The notes beneath the pieces are model-generated. The model saw only the letters and a program-made list of their open reading frames with translations. It was not told the origin of the DNA and did not search any database. Shown here one piece after another: positions 18,146 to 25,996 of a DNA stretch of 64,000 bases (position 1 is its first letter; each line of letters begins with the position of its first letter). Source of the stretch: Limnohabitans sp. Jir72 (GTDB lineage Bacteria > Pseudomonadota > Gammaproteobacteria > Burkholderiales > Burkholderiaceae_C); the NCBI RefSeq assembly GCF_003063575.1, contig NZ_NESC01000013.1:1-64000 (forward strand). Direction: 5' to 3'. A program made the position numbers and the translations under genes.

Positions 18146-19567
18146 TTATGTTTTGGTGGTGGGGTGGTAGCCGCCGGTTTTGGGGGCGCCGCGGAATTCG
18201 ATGTGGCCTTGGTCTTTGAGTTGTTTGAGCCAACGTTCGACGGTTCTGCGCGTCACAGAAAATGCGATGGACATCTCACCGGCACGTTGCCCGGGCTTGT
18301 CCTTGATGTACTGAAGCAAGGCGTTTACTCCGACATTTACTCCGACATTTACTCCGACATTTACTCCGACATTTACTCCCTCACTGACTCCCTCATCTAT
18401 GCCAACGGGCGATGCTTCTGGGGATGGTTGCGGCTTGAGTGAGAACGTGGCCATGACGCCGCCGAACTTCTCGGCGATGTCGAACTGGACTTCGGGGTAG
18501 TCCTGCAGCGCTTTGCGGATGCGGATGAAGCCGCTGCCGTATTTTTCGATGGCGTTGACGAGGTAAAAACCTTCGGCCACCAGTTTGTTGCGCAGACTAG
18601 AGCGGTAGCTGTCGGCTTGGACTTCGGCCACGGTCAGGCCGCCATAAAAGGTGCCGGGGCTGAAGATGGTGATCTGGTCGTCAAAGATTTTGATTTGGAT
18701 GTCGCTGGGGTCGGTGTAGCTGCGGTGCACCACTGCGTTGAGCAGCGCTTCGCGCAGGGCGGGCAGCGGGTATGCAAAGCGCTCTTTGCGCTGGATGCTG
18801 CCGTCAAACTCAAACGCCACACTGATGTGCGAGACGATAAATTTCATCGCTTGGTCGACCACCTCAAACAGGGTGTCGGTGAACTGGCGGTCGTCAATGA
18901 TCAGGCTTGGGGTTTTGAAGCGGCCGATGTGGACGTTGTGCCGCAGGGGCTCTTGCGCAAACAGCAGCATGGCGGCCCAGGTGGGCTGGCCGTTTTTGAG
19001 GTAGTTGAGCTTTTCCAGTGCGGCGTGGGGGTTGGTTTCGTCCAGTTCAAAACGTCCGTGCTGGTTGACGAGGCGAATGAAGCGACGGATTTTTTCTGGT
19101 GAGAGTTGCTCTGTCCGGTGGCCTTGAGCCTCGTAGGCGTCCCACGAGAGTTGCAGGGCCTGCATGTAGAGGTCGGCGATTTCACCAGTGTTAAGCGCGT
19201 GGTTGGAGCTGGCGATGCGTTTGTAATAACGGCCGCGTGTGTTGACCGGCTTGATCGGGTATTCGGCAATGCTGATTTCGACGATGGTTTTGCCGTCAAG
19301 GCTGTGGGCCTGGATGTCGGGGATCAGCGTTGGACTGGTGGCGTCTTTGATTTTGCCCAACCATTCGTTGAGGCTTTCTTTGCCAAGCGTGGCACCTTGC
19401 ACGACGCCACGGTCTGTCACGCCCACCAGCACGCGCCCGCCCTTGGCGTTGGCAAATGCCACCAGGGCTTCGATGCAGGCTTTGTCAAACGAGGTTTTGA
19501 ATTCCTGCGTTTGGGTTTCGCCTGACCCGATCCAGTGCTGGAGGAGTTGCTCAGGGGCGGTGGTCAT
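18146..19567 (-). CDS. AlbA_2/Schlafen-type and HATPase_c_4 domain protein, putative transcriptional regulator
   Basis: This protein of about 473 aa has three parts. An N-terminal AlbA_2/Schlafen-like domain has ESGETQTQEFKTSF-like start, AFANAKGGRVLVGV and YYKRIASSNH. A GHKL-type ATPase segment has LREALLNAVVHRSY and DQITIFSPGTF, with YGSGFIRI downstream. A C-terminal winged helix has SVTRRTVERWLKQLKDQGHI. Before the winged helix is a GVNV repeat linker encoded by a 12-bp tandem repeat. Such proteins are usually annotated as putative ATP-dependent regulators, and some sit in defence islands. Here it interrupts a polysaccharide operon between 65-bp direct repeats. I chose ATG 19567; upstream codons translate REP sequence. 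Confidence 0.8.
   Translation of the reverse strand: MTTAPEQLLQHWIGSGETQTQEFKTSFDKACIEALVAFANAKGGRVLVGVTDRGVVQGATLGKESLNEWLGKIKDATSPTLIPDIQAHSLDGKTIVEISIAEYPIKPVNTRGRYYKRIASSNHALNTGEIADLYMQALQLSWDAYEAQGHRTEQLSPEKIRRFIRLVNQHGRFELDETNPHAALEKLNYLKNGQPTWAAMLLFAQEPLRHNVHIGRFKTPSLIIDDRQFTDTLFEVVDQAMKFIVSHISVAFEFDGSIQRKERFAYPLPALREALLNAVVHRSYTDPSDIQIKIFDDQITIFSPGTFYGGLTVAEVQADSYRSSLRNKLVAEGFYLVNAIEKYGSGFIRIRKALQDYPEVQFDIAEKFGGVMATFSLKPQPSPEASPVGIDEGVSEGVNVGVNVGVNVGVNVGVNALLQYIKDKPGQRAGEMSIAFSVTRRTVERWLKQLKDQGHIEFRGAPKTGGYHPTTKT
18324..18379. repeat. 12-bp minisatellite inside the AlbA/HATPase gene
   Basis: Four full copies of TTTACTCCGACA and a partial fifth encode the Gly-Val-Asn-Val linker on the minus strand. 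Unit length is a multiple of three, so copy-number change would alter linker length without a frameshift. Confidence 0.95.
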
Positions 19568-19618
19568 GGTGGGTGTTGGGGTTTGCTGGGCATCGCGCAC
19601 GGGGTGCGCTCCTACGGG
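19554..19618. repeat. 65-bp direct repeat, copy B (covers AlbA/HATPase gene start)
   Basis: Near-identical partner of 18018-18082. It holds the ATG of the AlbA/HATPase gene (MTTAP again) and a REP-like unit at 19591-19616. The two copies are 1536 bp apart and bracket the gene. Confidence 0.9.
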
Positions 19619-19649
19619 GGCGGTGGTGGTTGTCGCGCGCGGGGTTGGC

Positions 19650-21989
19650 TTAGTTGCGCAGGGTTCTGATGGCGGCGGCGCCGATGCCCAGGTTGGCAAA
19701 GATTTGGGTCCAGTCACGCAGGCCTCGGACCACGAAGTTGTAGGTGCTTTCGCGGTCCACTTTGGCCGGCACGATCAGGGTGTCGCCGGGCATGACTTTG
19801 TGGTTTTCGAAGTCTCGGAACCAGCCCGAACTTCGGCGGCTCAAGATGGAGCCGTCGGCTCGCAGTAAAAAGGCTTCGGTGACTTCGGCGTCTTCGGTCG
19901 GGCTTGCGGCCCTGATGATGTCGCCCACCAAGCGGCCGGGTTTGTAGATCAACACGTTTTCGTTGTTGACGCTGCCGGCCACGGCCACAAATGCGGGCTG
20001 GGTAGGCACCATGATGGCGTCACCGTCTTCCAAGGGCAGGTTGGGCAGCTCGTTCATGGCGGCCCGCAATTCGTTCGAATCGCTGACGGCACGTTGGCCG
20101 GTGGCGCTGGTTTTCTCGGGGTTGAGCTCAAGCGACACGCGGCCTTGGCTGCGCAGGGCTTTGAGTTTGTCGATCTGCGCGCGCTGTTGGGCTTGTTGCT
20201 GCTGCGTCAATGCGGCGGCTTGCGCAGCGCGCTCGCCAGTCAGGTTGGCGGCCAGGGTGGCGTTGGCGCTTTGGGCTTGAGACTCAAGGCGGCGGATGAC
20301 TTGGTCCAGGTTTTGTTGTTGTTGTTTGCGCACCGATTCGCGGGTGAATTCGGTGCCATACAAATAGGCTTGCGGCGTGAGGCCGCCCACACGAGCAATG
20401 AGTTGTGGCAGTGTTTCGCCAGGCTGCACTTGGTGGATGCCCGGGGAGGCGACTTCGCCTTCGATGCGCACCAAACGGGTTTGGCGTTCTGCGGGCAGCT
20501 TGAGGTCGCTGCTGCTCATGATGGTGAGCACATCGCCAGCTTGCAGCTCGATGTTGTGTGCCGCGTCTTGTTGCAAGATGGCTTTGCCCAGGTTGAAGGG
20601 GATGAGATCGGTGCGCAGTTCGGCTTTGTTCAGGCGCTCGATGACGGCGTAGTCCCAGTTGATTTGGTCGACCTGGCCCTTGACGCGGCCTGCAACATCG
20701 GTGCCTGCGGTTTTGGCGTCTTTGTCCAGCGTCTGGACGAGCAGGTTTTTGCGCCTGTAGTAGTCGGGTGTGAGCAGGGCTTCGCGGTCAGGAATGAGGT
20801 CGCCCACGCGCATGCCGGCAAACCATTTGTGGCGCAGCGGTTGGGCCACGGTGCCTTGCAGCGTGACGGCATTGCCAAAGGCGGGGCTCATGGGCAAAAG
20901 CGTGATCACATCGCCGTCTTTGAGCGTGCGGCTCATGCCTTGTTCGGTCAGCTCAAAGGATTCGACTTGTCGTGTGCCTCGGGCTTCTTGGCCAATGCTT
21001 TCGATTTGGGCTTTGTCTTTGCTGGCCATGGCAGGCACGCCGCCGACCCAGGACAGGACGTCAAAGACATTGGTGCGTGATTTGATTTCGTAGATGGCGG
21101 CGTGGTCGGTGGCACCCGTCAGCGCAATGCGCGGACCAACCGGGGGGATCATGATGACGTCGCCAGGCTGCAGTTGTGCGTCTTCGGATTTGTCGCCCTT
21201 GACGATGAAGGTGTAGAGGTCGAGCTTGGTGATGGTTTTGCCGCCGCGCATGAGCTTGATGTTGCGCATGCTGCCGTTGGCGGTGGGGCCACCACTGGCA
21301 AAAACGGCGTTGACCAAGGTGCTGAGGCTGTTGAGGTTATAGGTGCCGGGTTGCTGCGCTTGGCCGACCACATAGACCGTGATGCCTCGCAGTTTGCCCA
21401 AGTTGGCGTTGACAGTGACGTTGGTAAAGACGGTGCTGACTTGCTTGCGCAAGGTGGCATCGAGGTCTTTGACTTGCACGCCATTGAGGTTGATGACGCC
21501 GACTTTGGGCAGGCTGATCTGGCCGTTGCGGTCCAGCGTTTGGCTGCCGGCGTAGTCCACCGCACCCCAGATTTGGATGCGCACTTCGTCGCCTGGGCCC
21601 AACACATATTCACCAGGTGCGGGGGCTGCAGCGTCGGCGGCATAGGCCAGCGGGTTTTCAAACAGCTGCGCCCCGAAGTTGGGCAACAGTTTGCCAGTGC
21701 TTTCTTGCACAAAACGCTGGAATTGGCTAGGCACAAGGGGCTTGCTGGCACGCACAGGCGCTGCCTGGTTGCGTTGCACGTCTGCGGCCCCCATGTCTGG
21801 GCGCGCAGGCATGACCGGGGCTTGCACCAAACCCAATGCAGGCGGGTTGGCAACCTGCCCCACGGCTACAGCGCCAGCGGCCGCAGGCGCTTGAAACTGC
21901 GCTTGGGCCTGCAGCTGAGTACAAGCCAACGTGGCCAGAGTCAGAACTTGAAACGCCTGACGCGCCGAGGGCGTGAAAGTCTTGAACAT
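19650..21989 (-). CDS. Wza-like polysaccharide export protein with multiple SLBB domains
   Basis: This 779-aa outer-membrane export (OPX) protein would form the channel for the finished polymer. After a signal sequence (lipoprotein Cys23 is possible in TLAC, or cleavage after AQA), the polysaccharide export domain has YVLGPGDEVRIQIWG at about 126-140, followed by several SLBB beta-grasp repeats such as VYVVGQAQQPGTYNLNSLST and VRIEGEVASPGIHQVQPGET. It is about twice the length of E. coli Wza, as in long OPX proteins. It is the promoter-proximal gene of the locus, behind a 561-nt leader. A small C-terminal hydrophobic segment is present. Confidence 0.88.
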   Translation of the reverse strand: MFKTFTPSARQAFQVLTLATLACTQLQAQAQFQAPAAAGAVAVGQVANPPALGLVQAPVMPARPDMGAADVQRNQAAPVRASKPLVPSQFQRFVQESTGKLLPNFGAQLFENPLAYAADAAAPAPGEYVLGPGDEVRIQIWGAVDYAGSQTLDRNGQISLPKVGVINLNGVQVKDLDATLRKQVSTVFTNVTVNANLGKLRGITVYVVGQAQQPGTYNLNSLSTLVNAVFASGGPTANGSMRNIKLMRGGKTITKLDLYTFIVKGDKSEDAQLQPGDVIMIPPVGPRIALTGATDHAAIYEIKSRTNVFDVLSWVGGVPAMASKDKAQIESIGQEARGTRQVESFELTEQGMSRTLKDGDVITLLPMSPAFGNAVTLQGTVAQPLRHKWFAGMRVGDLIPDREALLTPDYYRRKNLLVQTLDKDAKTAGTDVAGRVKGQVDQINWDYAVIERLNKAELRTDLIPFNLGKAILQQDAAHNIELQAGDVLTIMSSSDLKLPAERQTRLVRIEGEVASPGIHQVQPGETLPQLIARVGGLTPQAYLYGTEFTRESVRKQQQQNLDQVIRRLESQAQSANATLAANLTGERAAQAAALTQQQQAQQRAQIDKLKALRSQGRVSLELNPEKTSATGQRAVSDSNELRAAMNELPNLPLEDGDAIMVPTQPAFVAVAGSVNNENVLIYKPGRLVGDIIRAASPTEDAEVTEAFLLRADGSILSRRSSGWFRDFENHKVMPGDTLIVPAKVDRESTYNFVVRGLRDWTQIFANLGIGAAAIRTLRN

Positions 21990-22550
21990 GGAGGGATATG
22001 GGTTGATGGGCAGAAAGCCGTGCAGGCTACCGCAGTGCCACAGGGTTTTTTTTAAAACCGGTAGGGCACTGAAATCAAGTACTGAATATGTACTTTGAAA
22101 ATCTAATTTTACCAGTTGGCTACCGCAATCCCTCTCGTTTTAATAAATATTGTCTGTACTAAATGTATCAACAATATTTAAAATTAACAATTAAAGTGAT
22201 TTATATGTTTTTATAATTTCAACAAATCAATCGGTAACTTCACGCAACACATAAAACATCAAATTAATTCCTGAATATTAAAAATTCGAAAATTAATATA
22301 TTTTATTTTTAAAAATAAAATATGCTTATAAAATAAATCGATACTTATCAGAGGTTTTTTCAAAATTTCGGTGCCAACACGGCAGCTGCCTTGGCATTGG
22401 GTCAGCTTGGCGGTTCTGGTTTACTCGGCCCATGCGTCTGCAAACATGGGATTGAGTTGGCAGAACAGTTTTGATTTGCAGCTTGGCGGCAGCGGCTGTG
22501 GGCGGCTGGGTGTTCTTGCCCCGGCTTTGGGTGCTGGTTTAGCGCGGCTT
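21990..22550. other. AT-rich gene-free leader between the Wza-like and HlyD genes
   Basis: About 22080-22370 is strikingly AT-rich compared with everything around it and probably holds the promoter of the polysaccharide operon, and perhaps a site for H-NS/MvaT-like proteins. An inverted repeat AGTAC-N7-GTACT lies at 22078-22094. On the minus strand GCGGTAGCC (22025-22033) resembles an ops element. From 22371 to 22550 a plus-strand reading looks like a signal peptide, but it runs into antisense HlyD sequence, and I do not call it a gene. Confidence 0.7.
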
Positions 22551-23762
22551 TCAGCGCTCGCCCAGCGACTGGCTGAAGGTTTTGACGAGGGGCTTGGTGA
22601 GGTACTGGAACACGGTGCGTTGCCCGGTTTTGACTTCGATGGTGGCGGTCATGCCGGGCTGGATGGCCAGCTTTTCGTTGGGACGGCCACTGAACTGGCG
22701 GCCGGTGGTGCGCACTTGGGCACGGTAATAGGGTTGTTCGCCTTGGCGAAGGTCTTCGCTCAGGGTGTCAGCGCTGATGTAGGTGAGCTTGCCTGACAAC
22801 TCGCCATAGACGGTGTAGTCGTAGGCGTCGATCTTGACGCGCACGTCTTGCCCGGGCTTGAGGAAGGCGATGTCGGCCGGCGAAACTTTGGCCTGGATGA
22901 CGAGGTCGTCCTCCAGGGGCACGATTTGCATGACTTCTTCGCCAGGGCGGATCACGCCACCCAAGGTGGTGATGCGCACGTTTTTGACGACACCGTGCAC
23001 CGGGGCGCGCTGCTCAGTCAGGGCAAGCTGGCTTTTGCGTTGGGCCAGGCTTTGCTGCACGCCAGCCAGTTCTTCTTGGGCTTTGCCCAGCTCGGCTTGG
23101 GCGTCCTGAAAGTATTTGTTGCGTTTGTTGGTGACTTGCGATTTGAGCTCGGCCACTTGGCGTTGCAGTCGCAAGATGTCGGTTTGGCTGACGTCTCCGG
23201 TTTTGAGCAGGGGCCGGGTCATGGCGAGCTCTTTTTGAACCAAAGCGATCATGCCGTCGATGGCCGAGATGTCCTCGCGGATGGCGGCTTGGCGTTTTTT
23301 AAAAAGCATGGTCTGGCTCTCTTTGAACTCGGGATAGTTCTTGAGCGCAGGTGGAAACTTGAGGTTGGTGCCCAGCACTTCGGCCTGCAGGCGTGCCACG
23401 GTGGCGGCCAGGCCTGCAGCTTTGGCGCGGGCTTCAAGGTAGCTGGTTTCAAACCTGACTTTTTCAAACTTGAGCAGAACTTGCCCGGCTTCGACGTTGT
23501 CGCCTTCTTTGACGAGCAGCTCGGAGATGGTGCCGCCTTCTTGCGATTGGATGATTTGCGTTTTGGAGCTGGCGATGACCGAGCCTGGGGCGCGGGTAAT
23601 TTGGTCCAGGCGTGCCCACAATGACCAGCCCACCAAAATGAGCAAGGTGCCAAAGGTGATCCACACTGTCAGGCGCAAGCCCCCGAATTGCATGGGGGCG
23701 GCAGGGGCGAAGCGGGGGTTGATCGCGGTGCTGCGGTGTTTGAAGACCCAGAACAGGTTCAT
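22551..23762 (-). CDS. HlyD-family periplasmic adaptor of a type I secretion system
   Basis: This 403-aa membrane fusion protein links the ABC exporter to the TolC channel. One N-terminal membrane helix (LTVWITFGTLLILVGWSLWA, about 30-50) is followed by a lipoyl half with ASSKTQIIQSQEGGTISELL, a long alpha-hairpin (about 100-260) and the second lipoyl half with APVHGVVKNVRITTLGGVI. The C-terminus has GMTATIEVKTGQRTV, diagnostic for the LapC/HlyD group. Its start overlaps the ABC gene stop by 4 nt. Confidence 0.93.
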   Translation of the reverse strand: MNLFWVFKHRSTAINPRFAPAAPMQFGGLRLTVWITFGTLLILVGWSLWARLDQITRAPGSVIASSKTQIIQSQEGGTISELLVKEGDNVEAGQVLLKFEKVRFETSYLEARAKAAGLAATVARLQAEVLGTNLKFPPALKNYPEFKESQTMLFKKRQAAIREDISAIDGMIALVQKELAMTRPLLKTGDVSQTDILRLQRQVAELKSQVTNKRNKYFQDAQAELGKAQEELAGVQQSLAQRKSQLALTEQRAPVHGVVKNVRITTLGGVIRPGEEVMQIVPLEDDLVIQAKVSPADIAFLKPGQDVRVKIDAYDYTVYGELSGKLTYISADTLSEDLRQGEQPYYRAQVRTTGRQFSGRPNEKLAIQPGMTATIEVKTGQRTVFQYLTKPLVKTFSQSLGER

Positions 23763-25996
23763 GCTTTGACCTCGACGAGGGCGGAAGGTGAGACTTCAGA
23801 CACTGTGGGGGCTGCGGTGCCGCGCAAGCGGGCCAGCACCAGGTCGCGTGGGCCGTCGAGCACGATGCGGCCTTGGTCGACCACGATGATTCGGTTGACC
23901 CAGGCCAGCAAGGCAGGTTTGTGCGTCACGACAACGAGCAGTGACTCTGGCGCGAGTTCGTTGAACAGGTGGTGCATGACGCGGTTTTCGAGCTGCGCGT
24001 CCATGGAGGCGGTGGGCTCGTCCAGCAGCATGATGCGCGGTTGTTGCAGCAGCATGCGGGTCAGGCCCACCAGTTGGCGCTGCCCACCCGAGAGGCCTTT
24101 GCCGCCTTCAGAGATCTCCAACGCCATGCCTTTGGGGTGGCCCTGAATGACTTGGTCCAAACCGGTCATGGCGGCGGCGCGCAGGATTTGGCTGTCGCTG
24201 GGCGTGGGCATGCCCAGCGTGAGGTTTTCTCGCAGGCTACCTTGAAACAGGCGCACGTCTTGCGGCAGGTAGCCCAGGTGTTCGCGCACAAATTCGGGGG
24301 CCAAGTGGGTGACGTCGATGTTGTCCAGAAACACACTGCCCGTGCCGGGTTTGTACAGGCCCGACAGGATTTTGATGAGGGTGGATTTGCCCGAACCGAT
24401 AGCGCCCAAAATGGCCACCCGTTCACCCGGCAGCATGGCCAGTGAGGGCACTTCCAGGATGGGGTGTTTTTCGGTGTAAGCGTATGCAACTTTGTCAAGG
24501 CGCAGCTGGCCCTGACAGTTTTGCGGCACAACCAGGCGGGTGGCAGGGTCGCGGTCGCTGGGCATGGCCATGATGCCGTCCAGGCCTTTGAGGGCGATTT
24601 GCGCATGCTTCCATTGCACGATCAGGCCCGGCAACTGCGCCAGCGGCGACAGTGCGCGCCCGCTGATGATGGTGCAGGCGATCAGTCCGCCCATGGTGAG
24701 CTCGCCCACGGTGATGGCATAGGCCCCGACGGTGACCATGCCCACGTAAGTGATTTGCTGCAAGACTTGCGTGATGTTGGTCGACAAGGTCGACAGGGCA
24801 CGCATGTGCAGCTCGCCTTGGGCGATGCTGGCGGTCAGCTGGCGCCAGCGGTCAAGTTGCTTCCATTCGCCATTGGCAGCTTTGATGGATTCGATGCCGT
24901 CGATGGCCTCGATCAGCAAGCCGTTTTTTCGGTTGGATTCGGCCATGTGCTGGCCAGCGTATTTTTCGATGGGTTTGCGAAACAACAGGCCCACCAAAAT
25001 GGCCAGCGGCACCATGACCAGCGGCACCAGTGCCACTTGCCATGAAATCAGGCCAATGACGATGACGAACAGCAGCGCAAACGGTGCGTCGGCCAAGATG
25101 AAGAGCGTGGACGAGGTGAGGAAGCTGCGCACCGATTCGAAGTGGCGGATTTGCGAGGCGAAGGTGCCCACGGTGCGGGGGCGTGCGTCCATGCGGATGT
25201 CGAGCGCTTTGCCAAAGAAGACGGCAGACAGTTCTTGGTCGATGGCTTTGCACGCACGCTCGACCATGTGGGCGCGCACTTGCTTGATGAGCAACTCCAG
25301 CGCAATGGCCAACAGAACGCCGACGGTGAGCACCATCAGTGTGGAGTAGCCCTTGCTGGGGACCACACGGTCGTAGACCTGCATGGAATACAGGGCCGCC
25401 AGCAAACCGATGAAGCTGACGATGAAGGTGGCAAAGACGGCGTCCATGAAGGCAGCACGGTAGCGGCTGAGCGCGAAGACGAACCACTCGCTGGCTGTGC
25501 GCGGACCTTCGGGCATGGCCTGCGTGTGTGCTCCGGTGTGTGGCTCGATGCCCTGAACGGAAGCAATTTTCAGCGCCAAGATGTGGCCTTGCGTGAGCGC
25601 TTGCAGGCTGATCTCGCCCACTTGACCTTGGTGGTCTTCGGTGGTGCAGCCCCCATGGCTGAGCTTGCCGCGCAGCATGAGTACGCGCGCGCCGTCCGCA
25701 GACACCCACAGCAACGGGAACTGGCCTTTGCCCAGTTGCGGTACGGACACTTCGCTGATCGCGGCCATGGCGAAATGCACGCTCCACAGTTCGGTGGCGC
25801 GGTGCTTTCGGCTGAGGCTGGAGAGGTCCACGCCGTCGGCATTTTTGTCCAACATGCCAAAGCGGTATGTGGGCACCGAGTGGCCTTGCAGGGCCGCCAG
25901 GCGCGAGAGCAATGCGGCAAGCTCGGGGTCTTGCTGGTAGCTTGGAGGGCGCTGTTTGTCGACGGGGCTTTGCAAGGGTGCAGACGTATCAGTCAT
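23759..25996 (-). CDS. Type I secretion ABC permease/ATPase (LapB-like)
   Basis: This 745-aa half-transporter pumps a protein substrate. Residues 1-150 form a C39-like domain without the catalytic Cys (DPELAALLSRLAALQGHSVP), as in LapB/HlyB exporters. About five or six membrane helices follow (MDAVFATFIVSFIGLLAALY onward). The nucleotide-binding domain has Walker A AILGAIGSGKSTLIKIL, signature KGLSGGQRQLVGLTRML and Walker B RIMLLDEPTASMD. It overlaps tolC by 8 nt and hlyD by 4 nt. Confidence 0.95.
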   Translation of the reverse strand: MTDTSAPLQSPVDKQRPPSYQQDPELAALLSRLAALQGHSVPTYRFGMLDKNADGVDLSSLSRKHRATELWSVHFAMAAISEVSVPQLGKGQFPLLWVSADGARVLMLRGKLSHGGCTTEDHQGQVGEISLQALTQGHILALKIASVQGIEPHTGAHTQAMPEGPRTASEWFVFALSRYRAAFMDAVFATFIVSFIGLLAALYSMQVYDRVVPSKGYSTLMVLTVGVLLAIALELLIKQVRAHMVERACKAIDQELSAVFFGKALDIRMDARPRTVGTFASQIRHFESVRSFLTSSTLFILADAPFALLFVIVIGLISWQVALVPLVMVPLAILVGLLFRKPIEKYAGQHMAESNRKNGLLIEAIDGIESIKAANGEWKQLDRWRQLTASIAQGELHMRALSTLSTNITQVLQQITYVGMVTVGAYAITVGELTMGGLIACTIISGRALSPLAQLPGLIVQWKHAQIALKGLDGIMAMPSDRDPATRLVVPQNCQGQLRLDKVAYAYTEKHPILEVPSLAMLPGERVAILGAIGSGKSTLIKILSGLYKPGTGSVFLDNIDVTHLAPEFVREHLGYLPQDVRLFQGSLRENLTLGMPTPSDSQILRAAAMTGLDQVIQGHPKGMALEISEGGKGLSGGQRQLVGLTRMLLQQPRIMLLDEPTASMDAQLENRVMHHLFNELAPESLLVVVTHKPALLAWVNRIIVVDQGRIVLDGPRDLVLARLRGTAAPTVSEVSPSALVEVKA

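Noticed and set aside
18324-18379. Possible CRISPR-like array
   Set aside because: Units are 12 bp, perfectly tandem and without spacers; it is a coding minisatellite.
16946-18442. 498-codon plus-strand frame opposite the wzz-like gene
   Set aside because: It is antisense to a well-supported gene, lacks family motifs and runs through REP and minisatellite sequence; a by-product of GC-rich codon bias.
22025-22094. Full JUMPstart element before the polysaccharide operon
   Set aside because: Only the ops-like core is visible; the longer JUMPstart consensus is not matched, so it is reported only as a tentative finding.
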